Positions 1 to 8,305 are shown, counted from the stretch's first letter. The stretch is 34,609 nt of DNA from Alphaproteobacteria bacterium UBA3760 (GCA_002371155.1 DFGC01000018.1:1-34609); one strand, 5' to 3'. A program made the numbers and translations. Notes: generated by a model not told the origin, from the letters alone.

Positions 1-22
1 TCGAACATTTCACAACTACCCC

Positions 23-200
23 ACCGTCTACGACGGTCCCCCCCTTCTTTCATAAAGAAGGGGAATATCCAAATGCCGACACATAAATGAACTGGATCCT
101 GACGGTCGTTTTTACGTTCTTTGCCGATGGCAAAGGTGTAAAAACTCCCTCAGGATGACAAAACGCATATGCGCTTTGTCGCGTCATCCGCCGGTATGAC
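23..200. repeat. Intergenic palindromes downstream of glyS
   Basis: The first 226 bases carry no gene. They hold three inverted repeats: ACCGTC/GACGGT at 23-37, a perfect 10-bp hairpin CCCCTTCTTT/AAAGAAGGGG at 41-63, and a long layered hairpin at 96-156. In the last one ATCCTGA/TCAGGAT encloses GTTTTTAC/GTAAAAAC, which encloses CTTTGCC/GGCAAAG around a 3-nt loop. A CGTCAT..ATGACG palindrome follows at about 183-200. They lie past the stop codon of the minus-strand glycyl-tRNA synthetase and could end its transcript, but no clean U-tract is visible. They resemble dispersed palindromic intergenic repeats. Confidence 0.6.
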
Positions 201-226
201 GAGAATACAAAATTATTTATGAAAAC

Positions 227-1591
227 TTATTCGCCCATAACAATTTGTCGAACGCGCGCCGGGACATCATCAACCGGAACACGAACCTGGGCCATGGTAT
301 CGCGATGACGCAATGTGACGGTGCCATCTTCGATTGTTTGGTGGTCAATTGTTATGCACACCGGTGTTCCGATTTCGTCATGGCGACGATAACTTTTGCC
401 GATGTTTCCAGAATTTTCCATTTCAATTCGACCAATTCCCAATTTGCGCAAAGAATTTTCAACATTGTTCGCGATTTCTTGTAATTCGGGGACATTTCGC
501 GCCAACGGTATAACCGCCGCCTTGACCGGCGATAACCAAGGTTTCAATTTTAATACAGTGCGCGTTTTTCCGTCGCCCAAATCTTCGACCGTATATGCGT
601 TCAACATAACCGCCAACATTGCGCGATTCACACCCATTGCGGTTTCAATCACATATGGAATAAAACTTTCGCCCGCCTGGGGATCAGAATATGCCAATTT
701 AATCGTACTGTCGCGGTTTTCCAAAACGCGCGCATGCAATTTGAATTCGTTTTGACTTTTTGTATGTGAACCCAAATCGAAATCTTGACGATTGTGGATA
801 CCTTCGACCTCGTCAAAACCGTCTGGAAACGCATATTCAATATCAACGGCGGCCTTGGCATAATGCGCCAATTTTTCATGTGGCAAAAACCGCAGTTTAT
901 TTGCCGGTATCCCCAAAACATTTATCCACCATGCCATACGCAATTCTTTCCACATTTCGAAATATTTTTCGTCCATATCTGGATTTACAAAATATTGCAT
1001 TTCGGCCTGTTCGAATTCGCGCATACGAAATACAAATCCGCGCGGAGAAATTTCATTACGAAACGCCTTGCCAATCTGGGCAATTCCAAACGGCAATTTA
1101 TGTGGTCGCGCATCCAGAACATTTTTGAAATTCACATATGTCGTTGTCGCCGTTTCTGGGCGCAAATACGCATTTATTTCGCCATCCGCCGTCGCCCCAA
1201 TTGATAAACCCATCATCAACTGATACGCACGGGGCGGGGTTAAATCGGTTGACCCACAGTTATCACATTTTGTTGGATCGCGCATTTTATCCTGGCGCAT
1301 ACGGGCGCGACATTTTTTACATTCAACCAATGGGTCAGAAAAGTTAGCCTCGTGCCCAGAATATTTCCACATTAAACGATTGGTAATCAGTGCGGCATCC
1401 AATCCTTCGATATCATCGCGCGAATAAACCATCGCGTTCCACCACGCGTTGCGAATATTGCGCATCAGTTCCACGCCATATGGACCATAATCATACGCAC
1501 CCCCCAGGCCGCCATATATTTCAGACCCAGTAAAAATAAACCCGCGCCGTTTGCATAATGCAACAATATCATTTATGGTCACATCTGACAT
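227..1591 (-). CDS. glyS: Glycyl-tRNA synthetase, alpha2 (single-chain) type
   Basis: This cytosolic class II aminoacyl-tRNA synthetase charges tRNA-Gly with glycine. The 454-residue protein has the motifs of the homodimeric enzyme: an N-terminal GGLGGAYDYGPYG segment (27-39), a zinc knuckle with Cys pairs 91/94 and 109/112, LRPETA (143-148), motif 2 around GKAFRNEISPRGFVFRMREF (174-193), a motif 3-like GVNRAMLAV, and a C-terminal anticodon-binding domain with RRHDEIGTP. AAGGAAT precedes the ATG. It is last in a minus-strand operon after the BI-1 and ferredoxin genes, with gaps of about 20 nt. Most alphaproteobacteria use the unrelated alpha2beta2 GlyQ/GlyS enzyme, so the single-chain form suggests lateral replacement. 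The symbol follows common annotation of this form (also glyQS). Confidence 0.95.
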   Translation of the reverse strand: MSDVTINDIVALCKRRGFIFTGSEIYGGLGGAYDYGPYGVELMRNIRNAWWNAMVYSRDDIEGLDAALITNRLMWKYSGHEANFSDPLVECKKCRARMRQDKMRDPTKCDNCGSTDLTPPRAYQLMMGLSIGATADGEINAYLRPETATTTYVNFKNVLDARPHKLPFGIAQIGKAFRNEISPRGFVFRMREFEQAEMQYFVNPDMDEKYFEMWKELRMAWWINVLGIPANKLRFLPHEKLAHYAKAAVDIEYAFPDGFDEVEGIHNRQDFDLGSHTKSQNEFKLHARVLENRDSTIKLAYSDPQAGESFIPYVIETAMGVNRAMLAVMLNAYTVEDLGDGKTRTVLKLKPWLSPVKAAVIPLARNVPELQEIANNVENSLRKLGIGRIEMENSGNIGKSYRRHDEIGTPVCITIDHQTIEDGTVTLRHRDTMAQVRVPVDDVPARVRQIVMGE

Positions 1592-1612
1592 TTTTCAATT
1601 CCTTTATAAATT

Positions 1613-1795
1613 TTATTTGTTATCCGCCGCGACCGCACCCATTGGGCAAACCGCCGCACATGTTCCACAAGACATGCATTTATTCGTATCAATCACGCAT
1701 TTTCCGTCCGCCGCCGTTGAAATCGCGCCCGCTGGACACATGCCCATGCATGTATGACAACCAATACATTTTGCTGAATCTATTTTATAAGCCAT
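1613..1795 (-). CDS. 2[4Fe-4S] ferredoxin
   Basis: This is a small cytosolic electron carrier of 60 residues. It holds two classical clusters, CIGCHTCMGMCP and CMSCGTCAAVCP, each CxxCxxCxxxCP, which is the bacterial 8Fe ferredoxin pattern. The ATG at 1795 is chosen over an upstream TTG at 1801 because AAAGGA sits 7 nt before it. It lies between the BI-1 gene (17 nt upstream) and the glycyl-tRNA synthetase gene (about 21 nt downstream), so it is probably co-transcribed with both. Such ferredoxins commonly serve anaerobic oxidoreductases and radical-SAM enzymes; the partner cannot be read from this window. Confidence 0.93.
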   Translation of the reverse strand: MAYKIDSAKCIGCHTCMGMCPAGAISTAADGKCVIDTNKCMSCGTCAAVCPMGAVAADNK

Positions 1796-1812
1796 ATCCA
1801 AATCCTTTCGTT

Positions 1813-2514
1813 TTAATTGCGATTAAACAAACTCAACAGATATTGAAACATTGCAATAAAAGAAATATACAAATGCAACGCGCCCAACACTGCCAACTGA
1901 TTCTTAGAATTTTCATCATTTGCCAACATATTATACGCATTTTTCAGGTTTTGCATATCGTATGCCGTAAACAGCGCGAATATCAACAACCCCGCAAAGC
2001 AAACGATTGTTGCAAATGTGTCGCCCAATGGCCAAATAATAGACGCCATTCCAATCAATATTAAACCAATCATGCCCATCATTAAAAATATTCCCATAAA
2101 TGACAGGTCTTTGATTGTTTTATATCCGAACAAAGCCATGCATGCGAACATCACCGCCGCCAACACGAACGAATACAAAATCGCCGCCGGATGCACAGCC
2201 AAACTGACCGCAATCAGTGGTGTCATCGTAATACCAATAATCGCCGCATATATCATCAGCATCACCGCCGCCACCGCAGGTTTCATCGAAAACGCGCGAA
2301 CCTGGGCCCAAATTGAAAATGCCAACCCACCAAACAGCAACACATAATACAATACAGAAAACCCGGTTCCCGACGCATTAAACAAATATTGCAATCCGCC
2401 ACCCCATATTGTTAAATACGCCGCCACCGCGGTAATACCAACCGCGCCGAACATCATTGAAAAAACCTTTCTCAGGTATCCCGCCATGCCATTTGTCCGT
2501 TGAACATTTGTCAT
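1813..2514 (-). CDS. Bax inhibitor-1/YccA family membrane protein
   Basis: This is a 233-residue integral inner-membrane protein with about seven hydrophobic segments. Family hallmarks are the late FTAYDMQ motif (usually AYDTQ) and the C-terminal GALHLYISFIAMFQYLLSLF stretch, matching the GAL.LYLDFI..F..LL pattern of UPF0005 proteins. Family members include pH-sensitive Ca2+ leak channels and FtsH-associated YccA; the exact role here is not predictable. The ATG is preceded by AGGAG, spaced about 6 nt. It is the first gene of the minus-strand operon with ferredoxin and glycyl-tRNA synthetase. A divergent gene starts about 115 bp away. Confidence 0.9.
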   Translation of the reverse strand: MTNVQRTNGMAGYLRKVFSMMFGAVGITAVAAYLTIWGGGLQYLFNASGTGFSVLYYVLLFGGLAFSIWAQVRAFSMKPAVAAVMLMIYAAIIGITMTPLIAVSLAVHPAAILYSFVLAAVMFACMALFGYKTIKDLSFMGIFLMMGMIGLILIGMASIIWPLGDTFATIVCFAGLLIFALFTAYDMQNLKNAYNMLANDENSKNQLAVLGALHLYISFIAMFQYLLSLFNRN

Positions 2515-2593
2515 TTTTTTCTCCTATTGTTTTTTTACCATTGTTATATAATACAAAAAACCTAATAATTCAAGAGTAAAAAAAGACGAAAGA

Positions 2594-2623
2594 TTATCAA
2601 AAAGATTTTTTTTGTGTTATAAT
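2594..2623 (+). promoter_or_regulatory. Putative sigma70 promoter for a leaderless transcript
   Basis: TATAAT at 2618-2623 is followed after exactly 6 nt by the ATG at 2630, so transcription would start at or next to the start codon. A weak -35 (TTATCA, 2594-2599) lies 18 bp upstream. No Shine-Dalgarno sequence precedes the ATG. Two other genes in the window show the same TATAAT-N6-ATG geometry. Confidence 0.6.
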
Positions 2624-2629
2624 ATAACA

Positions 2630-3559
2630 ATGATGATAAAGAAAATAATACCGTTATTTTTAATTATACCAATTGCCACGCATGCGGCGGATGACACAGA
2701 ATTAAATTCGGCATTGCGTGCGACATACACGGCGTGTGTCGGCATAGATGAAAATCTGTCTGAATTAAAGAAAATGGCGGGAATAAACACGGCAATCACC
2801 GCCGTTGGCACGGGCCTGGGCGCGGGTGCGGTTGCGGTGGGGGTCGCAAAATCCAGAACTGACGATATTTTACAGAAAAAATACCAAGAATTACGTGTTG
2901 CGGCATCTCAATACCAAGAAGATGAACCGTCGGATGATGCGCGTCGAAAATTTCAATCGCACATAGGGAAAATATCGGTGCCACGAACAAATATTGAATC
3001 GTCAAATATTGCCCAAGAAATCGATGAATTGACCAAAAAATCAAAATCTTTGGGAAATTGGCGCACGGGGCTGATGGCGGGCAATACCGCGACAAATATT
3101 GCCGGGGCGGTTATCGCCGGGAAAAACAAAACAGATTCTGATTTAGACACACAAATAGACAACTGTCGTGCGGCGGTTGCGCATTTGCGTCAAATTATCC
3201 CAATGGCACGCGTGTCCGGCACAGATGTGACCGAGGCAACAAATATCGCCAGTATATGCGGGGAATTTAATTATATTGATATATCGAAAATAAACAAACG
3301 CGCGCGTGGCGCAATGATTTCATCGGTTGTTGGGGCGGTGACTGGTGGCACCGGAACGGTCGTGTCGGCGGTTGCAAATACGGATAAAGTGCGTGCCGGC
3401 ACATGGGAACAAGAAAAAAATTTAAATACGGTGGCAAATGTATTGGCGGGCACTGGGACGGTTGCGTCTGCATCGGCAACGATATTTAATGCGACACAAA
3501 TATCGGCGATAAAACGGGTTGCGTCTGTGGCAGAAAAATGCACCGAGGTATTAAAATGA
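2630..3559 (+). CDS. Exported protein of unknown function with Gly-rich segments
   Basis: This is a 309-residue hypothetical protein. The start chosen is the ATG at 2630, not an upstream TTG at 2612 that lies within the promoter. A Sec signal peptide (about 20 residues, ending ATHA) is followed by a helical region and several glycine/alanine-rich hydrophobic stretches, for example AVGTGLGAGAVAVGVA near residue 60 and VVGAVTGGTGTVVSAVA near residue 235. These resemble glycine-zipper membrane segments. Four to five cysteines lie in the mature part. The stop overlaps the next start (ATGA), so translation of the two exported proteins is probably coupled. No function is assigned. Confidence 0.75.
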   Translation: MMIKKIIPLFLIIPIATHAADDTELNSALRATYTACVGIDENLSELKKMAGINTAITAVGTGLGAGAVAVGVAKSRTDDILQKKYQELRVAASQYQEDEPSDDARRKFQSHIGKISVPRTNIESSNIAQEIDELTKKSKSLGNWRTGLMAGNTATNIAGAVIAGKNKTDSDLDTQIDNCRAAVAHLRQIIPMARVSGTDVTEATNIASICGEFNYIDISKINKRARGAMISSVVGAVTGGTGTVVSAVANTDKVRAGTWEQEKNLNTVANVLAGTGTVASASATIFNATQISAIKRVASVAEKCTEVLK

Positions 3560-4473
3560 AAAAAATGATTTTTTCTTTACCGGTGATTTTAATGGCATTA
3601 AACTCTGTGCCATCGTTTGCCGACGGCGATAATATACCAATTACATATAATACAACATATGTCGCCACACAAAATCAAAACGAAACCCCAACGTTATTTA
3701 TATCGGCAATCGTTGCCCAAGATGTCATAAATAAATACTTTGGCAATATGGTGTCATCTGGTCGATTTTCGTTTGATACAGAATTGACGGATGTTGATAT
3801 ATTGGCAACTGTTTTGGATGCATATAAAGAAATGTTGGATGAAACGGGCGGTGTTGTGTCCATTGATGGCCTGGCACGTGTTTGTGGTGTCGCATTTCAG
3901 CATGTAAAATTAGCATCTGATGAAATAGGTATTGCAATGACACAAAGTGGTTTGGATAAATATTGCCAAGATTTCGCAACAGAATTGGTAACAACAAAAA
4001 AAACAGACCCAGATGAGTGTATCTATAACATCAGTAAAGTGAACAATTTGCAAACCAAAATAAAATTTGAACGCAAAGACGGAACTGGTGGATTTGTGCG
4101 TTCCGGTGGTGCATTGGCATGGCGATTTTTTAATCCCGGTGCAATGCGACGCAGTCCGTTGCAATGTGCCAGTATAAAAACCAATCCAAACGGTGTATTT
4201 GCGGTATTTGACAGTTATGAATCCGGGCACCAGGCGTTATGGAATTTATTCAAAACACCATCGTATCAGCGTTTGACGGTTGCGCGTGCTATTATGCGAT
4301 ATTCGCCACCGACCGAAAATAATACGCGTCGATATATTGCACAAATCAAGGATTATGGTATAAATACAAATGCATTGATATCCAGTCTGAATGATGAAAA
4401 ATTATCATTTTTGATTAGTGTAATCGAAATTATCGAAGGAGGAAAGAAAGCGGGCTCTGTCCAAGAATTTTAA
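3556..4473 (+). CDS. Exported protein with C-terminal phage-structural (NPGNIR/YSPPTEN-type) domain
   Basis: This 305-residue protein starts at the ATG at 3556, overlapping the previous stop by 4 nt, with GAGG upstream; an in-frame ATG at 3538 is less likely. Residues 1-22 are a signal peptide ending SFA. The C-terminal third holds FFNPGAMRR (191-199), FAVFDSYESGHQAL (215-228) and YSPPTENNTRRYI (249-261). This spacing matches a domain seen in many tailed-phage and prophage proteins annotated as structural protein P5, with the pattern NPGNIR, then F.VFDS.E.G..AL, then RYAPP.EN.T..YI. In phages it is thought to be virion- or cell-wall-associated. Its export in a cellular protein is unusual. The N-terminal half is unrecognised. 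Confidence 0.75.
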   Translation: MKKMIFSLPVILMALNSVPSFADGDNIPITYNTTYVATQNQNETPTLFISAIVAQDVINKYFGNMVSSGRFSFDTELTDVDILATVLDAYKEMLDETGGVVSIDGLARVCGVAFQHVKLASDEIGIAMTQSGLDKYCQDFATELVTTKKTDPDECIYNISKVNNLQTKIKFERKDGTGGFVRSGGALAWRFFNPGAMRRSPLQCASIKTNPNGVFAVFDSYESGHQALWNLFKTPSYQRLTVARAIMRYSPPTENNTRRYIAQIKDYGINTNALISSLNDEKLSFLISVIEIIEGGKKAGSVQEF

Positions 4474-4500
4474 TAATTTTACAAAAGTAATATTTTGCGA

Positions 4501-4528
4501 TTGACAAGATAAAAATTTGTCCTATAAT
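4501..4528 (+). promoter_or_regulatory. Near-consensus sigma70 promoter
   Basis: TTGACA (4501-4506) and TATAAT (4523-4528) are separated by 16 bp. The promoter faces the gene at 4567, leaving a leader of about 30 nt with AAAAGGAA. Confidence 0.85.
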
Positions 4529-4566
4529 CACCGTTGTGATAAAATGATAACCAAAAGGAACGAAAA

Positions 4567-5058
4567 ATGGCTAGTGGAATGCGGGGCAGACCTTTGTATG
4601 TTGGTAGAAACAAACGCCCTGGTGACAGTAATGTATCACATGAAACCCCAAACGCTTCAATCGTGTGTCAGGGTGAAAATGTGAGGTTGAAAATACCTGC
4701 GCAAAAACCAGGTGACAAGTCGGATTTTATTGATGGTGTATTAAAAACTGTACGGGAACGAATTTCGCAAATGTCTGCCGACAGACAATCTGATGCGATA
4801 GATTTAATTGTGCGCGAGGTTGAGGGGCATGCCGTTGTCGGGGCACGCACGGGCGCGGACAAAAAAATACTCGTTATCCAAGAAATAGATAATGCGATTG
4901 AACAAGTAAAAAATGTCTTGGGACAAGAACAAGATGAGAAAATGAAAAGTTTTTATCAAAATTTGATTACTGCGTTGCAGGACAAACGGGAATCGGTTCA
5001 TGATGCGCTGAATCCCGCACAAATTGCAAAATTCAAAGCAGTACAAAATACAAAATAA
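4567..5058 (+). CDS. Hypothetical protein, helical
   Basis: This 163-residue protein is not recognised. It has no signal peptide and no membrane segment. The first 40 residues are basic and low-complexity (MASGMRGRPLYVGRNKR), and the rest is predicted helical from composition, rich in Glu, Lys, Gln and Asp. AAAAGGAA lies about 6 nt before the ATG, under a strong promoter. A second small gene follows after 17 nt and an intrinsic terminator closes the unit, so these two genes form a two-gene operon. Confidence 0.7.
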   Translation: MASGMRGRPLYVGRNKRPGDSNVSHETPNASIVCQGENVRLKIPAQKPGDKSDFIDGVLKTVRERISQMSADRQSDAIDLIVREVEGHAVVGARTGADKKILVIQEIDNAIEQVKNVLGQEQDEKMKSFYQNLITALQDKRESVHDALNPAQIAKFKAVQNTK

Positions 5059-5075
5059 TTAAAAAGGGGGAAAAT

Positions 5076-5327
5076 ATGAGTCGTATGAAAACAGACAAAT
5101 ATGGTATTTTGGCGAACCCAAAAGGGGTGCTGGGCGATAATAATGTTTGTAATACTATGTTTAATAATGGCGATAAATCCAGAGAATTTGATTTAGCAGA
5201 ACAAGCATTGGAAAAGGCGATAGAAAAACTGGAACAAGAAAAAAATAGCCCAAACCCCAGACAGCGGGTTATCGAAAACTGCAAACGAATAATAGCAGAT
5301 AAACAAGCATTTCTTGAAAGCCGATAA
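5076..5327 (+). CDS. Hypothetical small coiled-coil protein
   Basis: This 83-residue protein has a start supported by AGGGGG about 6 nt upstream. The N-terminal half is polar, including KTDKYGILANPKGVLGDNN. The C-terminal half is a charged amphipathic helix (AEQALEKAIEKLEQEKN) that probably forms a coiled coil. It follows the 163-residue gene and precedes a terminator. No family was recognised. Translation and co-transcription are well supported by context; function is unknown. Confidence 0.65.
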   Translation: MSRMKTDKYGILANPKGVLGDNNVCNTMFNNGDKSREFDLAEQALEKAIEKLEQEKNSPNPRQRVIENCKRIIADKQAFLESR

Positions 5328-5347
5328 ATTTTAATTTTTTTCACATT

Positions 5348-5373
5348 GCACCGATTTATCGGTGCTTTTTTTT
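5348..5373 (+). terminator. Intrinsic terminator
   Basis: GCACCGA (5348-5354) and TCGGTGC (5359-5365) form a perfect 7-bp stem with a 4-nt loop, followed by eight T. It ends the two-gene operon at 4567-5327 and excludes the upstream start option for lgt at 5346. Confidence 0.92.
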
Positions 5374-5423
5374 ATTGTATTTTTTCATGGGCTTTTTTAC
5401 AATTATCAAAAAAAGGTAAGGCT

Positions 5424-6224
5424 ATGGCAATTGTTATAAATCCCATTTCGCCGGTTGCGGTGTCTGTATTTGGGTTGGATATTCGCTGGTATGCATTGGC
5501 GTATATTGTTGGAATTGCGCTGGCATATATATTATTTCTGCGGTTGGTGCGTGATAAAAATTCGGGTGTCGCATTAAGCAAAAAACAATACGATGATTTT
5601 TTAACATACATTGTTTTTGGTGTGATAATTGGCGGACGATTGGGATATGTGTTGTTTTATAATTTGCCTTACTTTTTATCAAATCCATTGGAAATATTCA
5701 TGGTGTGGCATGGCGGCATGAGTTTCCATGGCGGACTGATTGGGGTAATAATTGCGAATTTCTTGTTTTCGCGTTCCGCGCATGTGAACGGATGGCGCAT
5801 GTTGGATTTGGTTGCAACGGTGACACCAATCGGACTGTTTTGCGGCCGAATTGCCAATTTTATAAATATGGAGGTCATGGGTCGTGCAACCGATATGCCA
5901 TGGGGTGTTGTGTTTCGTGGTGTGTCCCAAATTCCCCGCCACCCCAGTCCCCTGTACGAGGCTGCATCCGAAGGAATATTATTATTTATCATAATGATTT
6001 TGCTTTACACAAAAACAAACCTGAAAAAATATCCGGGTGCATTGACCGGAATTATGGGAATGTTATACGCAGTATTTCGCGTCGTATGTGAATTTTTCCG
6101 CGCCCCAGATACCCAAATCGGATTTTTAACATCGTGGGGACTGACCATGGGACAATTATTGTCTGGGATATTATTTGCATGTGGTGCGGTTATATTCGCA
6201 TGCGCAATCAAAAAACAAAAATAG
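5424..6224 (+). CDS. lgt: Prolipoprotein diacylglyceryl transferase
   Basis: Lgt is an inner-membrane enzyme that moves diacylglycerol from phosphatidylglycerol to the lipobox cysteine of prolipoproteins, the first step of lipoprotein maturation. The 266-residue protein has about seven membrane segments, HGGLIG at 102-107 and the Lgt signature GRIANFINMEVMGR (141-154; usual form GRIGNFINGELWGR). RHPSPLYEA near 172-180 corresponds to RHPSQLYEA. The ATG at 5424 has AAAGGTAAG upstream; an in-frame ATG at 5346 lies inside the preceding terminator and is rejected. Lipoproteins that would be its substrates are encoded in the window (LptE and two lipoproteins near 18 kb). Confidence 0.96.
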   Translation: MAIVINPISPVAVSVFGLDIRWYALAYIVGIALAYILFLRLVRDKNSGVALSKKQYDDFLTYIVFGVIIGGRLGYVLFYNLPYFLSNPLEIFMVWHGGMSFHGGLIGVIIANFLFSRSAHVNGWRMLDLVATVTPIGLFCGRIANFINMEVMGRATDMPWGVVFRGVSQIPRHPSPLYEAASEGILLFIIMILLYTKTNLKKYPGALTGIMGMLYAVFRVVCEFFRAPDTQIGFLTSWGLTMGQLLSGILFACGAVIFACAIKKQK

Positions 6225-6276
6225 AAATGTATTTTATAAATTTACCACAACATGCGTAAACACATGTAATTATATA

Positions 6277-7275
6277 TCACAAATTTGGATTTAATTTATA
6301 TTTGCGTCCCTTGGTCCGACCGGTTGCAATCAGTACTTTATTTGCCACCAATGCCGCCAATAATTTCTTGGTCATCTCCGCCGATTTTCCGGTCAATAAC
6401 TGGGCGCGATAGTTGTCTATTTCACCATTGGTTTGTATAAATCCGATAATATTTGTTAAGAAATCCCGCTGGGTTTTGGTCAATAATTCGGTAATTTTTT
6501 CGGGAATTATTTCGGTAATGTTTGACAATTCGTTTATCGCGCGCAATATCGCAGACAATATAAATTCTATGAATTCTGTTGAATCTGCGGTCCGCTCTGC
6601 ACGACCCAAAACGGCATAATATTCGGCCTGATTTTCATAAACTATGGTTTCGACTGGAATCCATGCGAACACAGGTTGCCATGTGGATAATACCAATGAT
6701 TGCCACAATCGCCCCATACGACCATTACCATCTGCAAATGGGTGGATAAATTCAATTTCAAAATGCATTATTGCGGATTTTATCAGGGGGTGTTCCTTGG
6801 TTGATTTTGCCCATTTGAATAAATCAGTCATCAACGATAGTAAATATTCGGGTTTCGCACCAATATGGACAACCTTTTTGCCAGAAAACACACCAACATT
6901 GCCACTGCGAAATTTGCCTGCGGAATCTACCAATTCAGCGGTCATCATCTTATGCGCGTACAGAAAATCGGCAACCTTATACGGATTTAATGTCAACGCG
7001 TGTTCATATGCATCGTATGCATTACGAACCTTTTTGATTTCGCGGGGATTGCCAATAATACGACGGCCGTTAATTACATCGGTAATTTGCTCTAACGATA
7101 ACGAATTTCCTTCAATAGCAGTGGATGATTGAATGGAACGCAGGCGATTTACTTTACGCAAATGCAGGTTGCGTTCGTATTCTTTTTTGCCCTGAATTTG
7201 TCCGATTTTTTCAGATATTTCCGCAACCAGATTGGTGATATTTGTTGTAATAGTAAATTTTGGTGCGTTCGACAT
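6277..7275 (-). CDS. Fic family protein (AMP transferase-like)
   Basis: Fic proteins transfer AMP or another nucleotide moiety to target hydroxyl groups. The 332-residue protein has the full catalytic motif HPFADGNGRMGR (178-189). An N-terminal inhibitory helix of the [S/T]xxxE[G/N] type, STAIEG (51-56), places it in the self-inhibited class II-like Fic group. The C-terminal 80 residues look like a winged-helix DNA-binding domain, common in Fic proteins of this architecture. The ATG at 7275 has AAAAGGA upstream; an extended start at 7326 is less likely. No separate antitoxin gene is adjacent, consistent with built-in inhibition. The target is unknown; such proteins are often regulators rather than secreted effectors. 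Confidence 0.93.
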   Translation of the reverse strand: MSNAPKFTITTNITNLVAEISEKIGQIQGKKEYERNLHLRKVNRLRSIQSSTAIEGNSLSLEQITDVINGRRIIGNPREIKKVRNAYDAYEHALTLNPYKVADFLYAHKMMTAELVDSAGKFRSGNVGVFSGKKVVHIGAKPEYLLSLMTDLFKWAKSTKEHPLIKSAIMHFEIEFIHPFADGNGRMGRLWQSLVLSTWQPVFAWIPVETIVYENQAEYYAVLGRAERTADSTEFIEFILSAILRAINELSNITEIIPEKITELLTKTQRDFLTNIIGFIQTNGEIDNYRAQLLTGKSAEMTKKLLAALVANKVLIATGRTKGRKYKLNPNL

Positions 7276-7361
7276 ATTAATCCTTTTATTCGGTAATATT
7301 ATACAAAATAAATACCGAATAGGCAAGTTTAATTAGTTGGTGTTGGTCAATAATTTTTTCC

Positions 7362-7403
7362 TGGCGGGCTAGAATTCTGTTGCACAATTTTCCATACCTA
7401 AAT
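7362..7403. repeat. tRNA-3'-end-like hairpin repeat, type A copy 1
   Basis: This is one of three copies of a roughly 40-bp repeat (also 8193-8232 and 8828-8872). On the minus strand it reads as an ATT.TG-CAA-CAGAAT hairpin followed by CTAGCCCGCCA, which mimics the T-arm plus acceptor end of a tRNA including CCA. It overlaps the stop codon of the NUDIX gene. This copy has no terminator hairpin beside it. Confidence 0.65.
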
Positions 7404-8003
7404 ATGCGGGTTTTGCTGGATGATGCTTTGCAATACAAAACCATATTTTACGACAGGTGTTTCATTAGACGCAGCCAGAAAATCGTTTTTTGTAATATCG
7501 ATATCTGTTGATTTATCGGCTGTAATTTTTATTGCACGGACAGAAGTATGTTTATCCATTAATAAACCAAGGCAATCTTTTGCATTTATACGAACCAATC
7601 CAGCAACTTCGTCTGGTTGAAAATGAAACCCTGTAAATCCGGTCGGTAATTTATTTGCATAAATATGCGCAAATGCACGATCGTGCCAGTTTTTTTGTGG
7701 TTTGTCTTGCCGCCAAAATACGATATCTAATGCGACAGCATTTGATGCATCGGTGTTAATACCGATTTCTTCGAATATTTCACGGCGGAAAGCATCTCGC
7801 ACTGTTTCCCCCGCCAATACATGCCCAGATGACGTAGTATATAGCTTACCAGAATCTGCACGAATTTGAAAATATATATTCCCATCATCGTCATACATCC
7901 AACAATGAACAGTCTTATGCCATAATCCGTTGCGATGAACAGTATCACGAGATTCTGTTCCGATTTTGTTCATGTATTCATCATAAATATCCAAATTTTC
8001 CAT
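7398..8003 (-). CDS. NUDIX hydrolase (YfcD/IPP-isomerase-like)
   Basis: This 201-residue protein carries a complete Nudix box at residues 60-82 (Gx5Ex7REuxEExGu: G60, E66, R74, E75, E78, E79, G81), the Mg2+-binding catalytic loop. The N-terminal segment DEYMNKIGTESRDTVHRNGLWHKTVH is typical of the IPP-isomerase-like/YfcD branch. These enzymes hydrolyse a nucleoside-diphosphate-linked compound; the substrate is unknown. The start has AAGGGATGT upstream. The gene sits alone between two copies of the type A repeat, one of which overlaps its stop codon, so it looks like an acquired single-gene unit. Confidence 0.92.
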   Translation of the reverse strand: MENLDIYDEYMNKIGTESRDTVHRNGLWHKTVHCWMYDDDGNIYFQIRADSGKLYTTSSGHVLAGETVRDAFRREIFEEIGINTDASNAVALDIVFWRQDKPQKNWHDRAFAHIYANKLPTGFTGFHFQPDEVAGLVRINAKDCLGLLMDKHTSVRAIKITADKSTDIDITKNDFLAASNETPVVKYGFVLQSIIQQNPHI

Positions 8004-8139
8004 CTTACATCCCTTTTATACGCATGCATAATAACATTATTTTATATTATTGACCATCAAAAAGTAGCTAGTGTATAGAAACTGGTATATTTTGGGCTAA
8101 AAAAGGGGCATTTTGGGGGTATACCAAAGTCAATGCATG

Positions 8140-8232
8140 AAAAATCCCGCAGAACTGCGGGGGCATCTATATCGGCATATATGCCAAAATACTGGCAACC
8201 TGATATTCTGTTGCAAAATCTGACATCTAAAT
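8140..8232. repeat. Type A hairpin repeat copy 2 with terminator
   Basis: From left to right it holds a terminator-like stem CCCGCAG/CTGCGGG (followed by U-rich sequence on the minus strand), a small GGCAT/ATGCC hairpin, and the tRNA-3'-end-like part (8193-8232). The same three parts recur in the same order at 8771-8872. It separates the NUDIX gene from the next hypothetical gene. Apart from this, the 302-base gap at 8004-8305 holds only the promoter at 8253-8280. Confidence 0.65.
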
Positions 8233-8252
8233 GTACGAAAACCGCGTCGAAC

Positions 8253-8280
8253 TTGACATTACAATCAGTTATAGTATACT
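8253..8280 (+). promoter_or_regulatory. Sigma70 promoter
   Basis: TTGACA (8253-8258) and TATACT (8275-8280) are 16 bp apart, directly upstream of the ATG at 8306, which has GAGG as its ribosome binding site. Confidence 0.8.
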
Positions 8281-8305
8281 TGCTCCACAATTATACGAGG
8301 TGTTT

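Noticed and set aside
2012..2347. 109-residue plus-strand ORF at 2018-2347
   Set aside because: It is antisense to the BI-1 family gene and has no ribosome binding site or recognisable content.
5346..5423. Upstream extension of Lgt to an ATG at 5346
   Set aside because: The extension would translate an intrinsic terminator; the ATG at 5424 has a ribosome binding site and gives the normal N-terminus.
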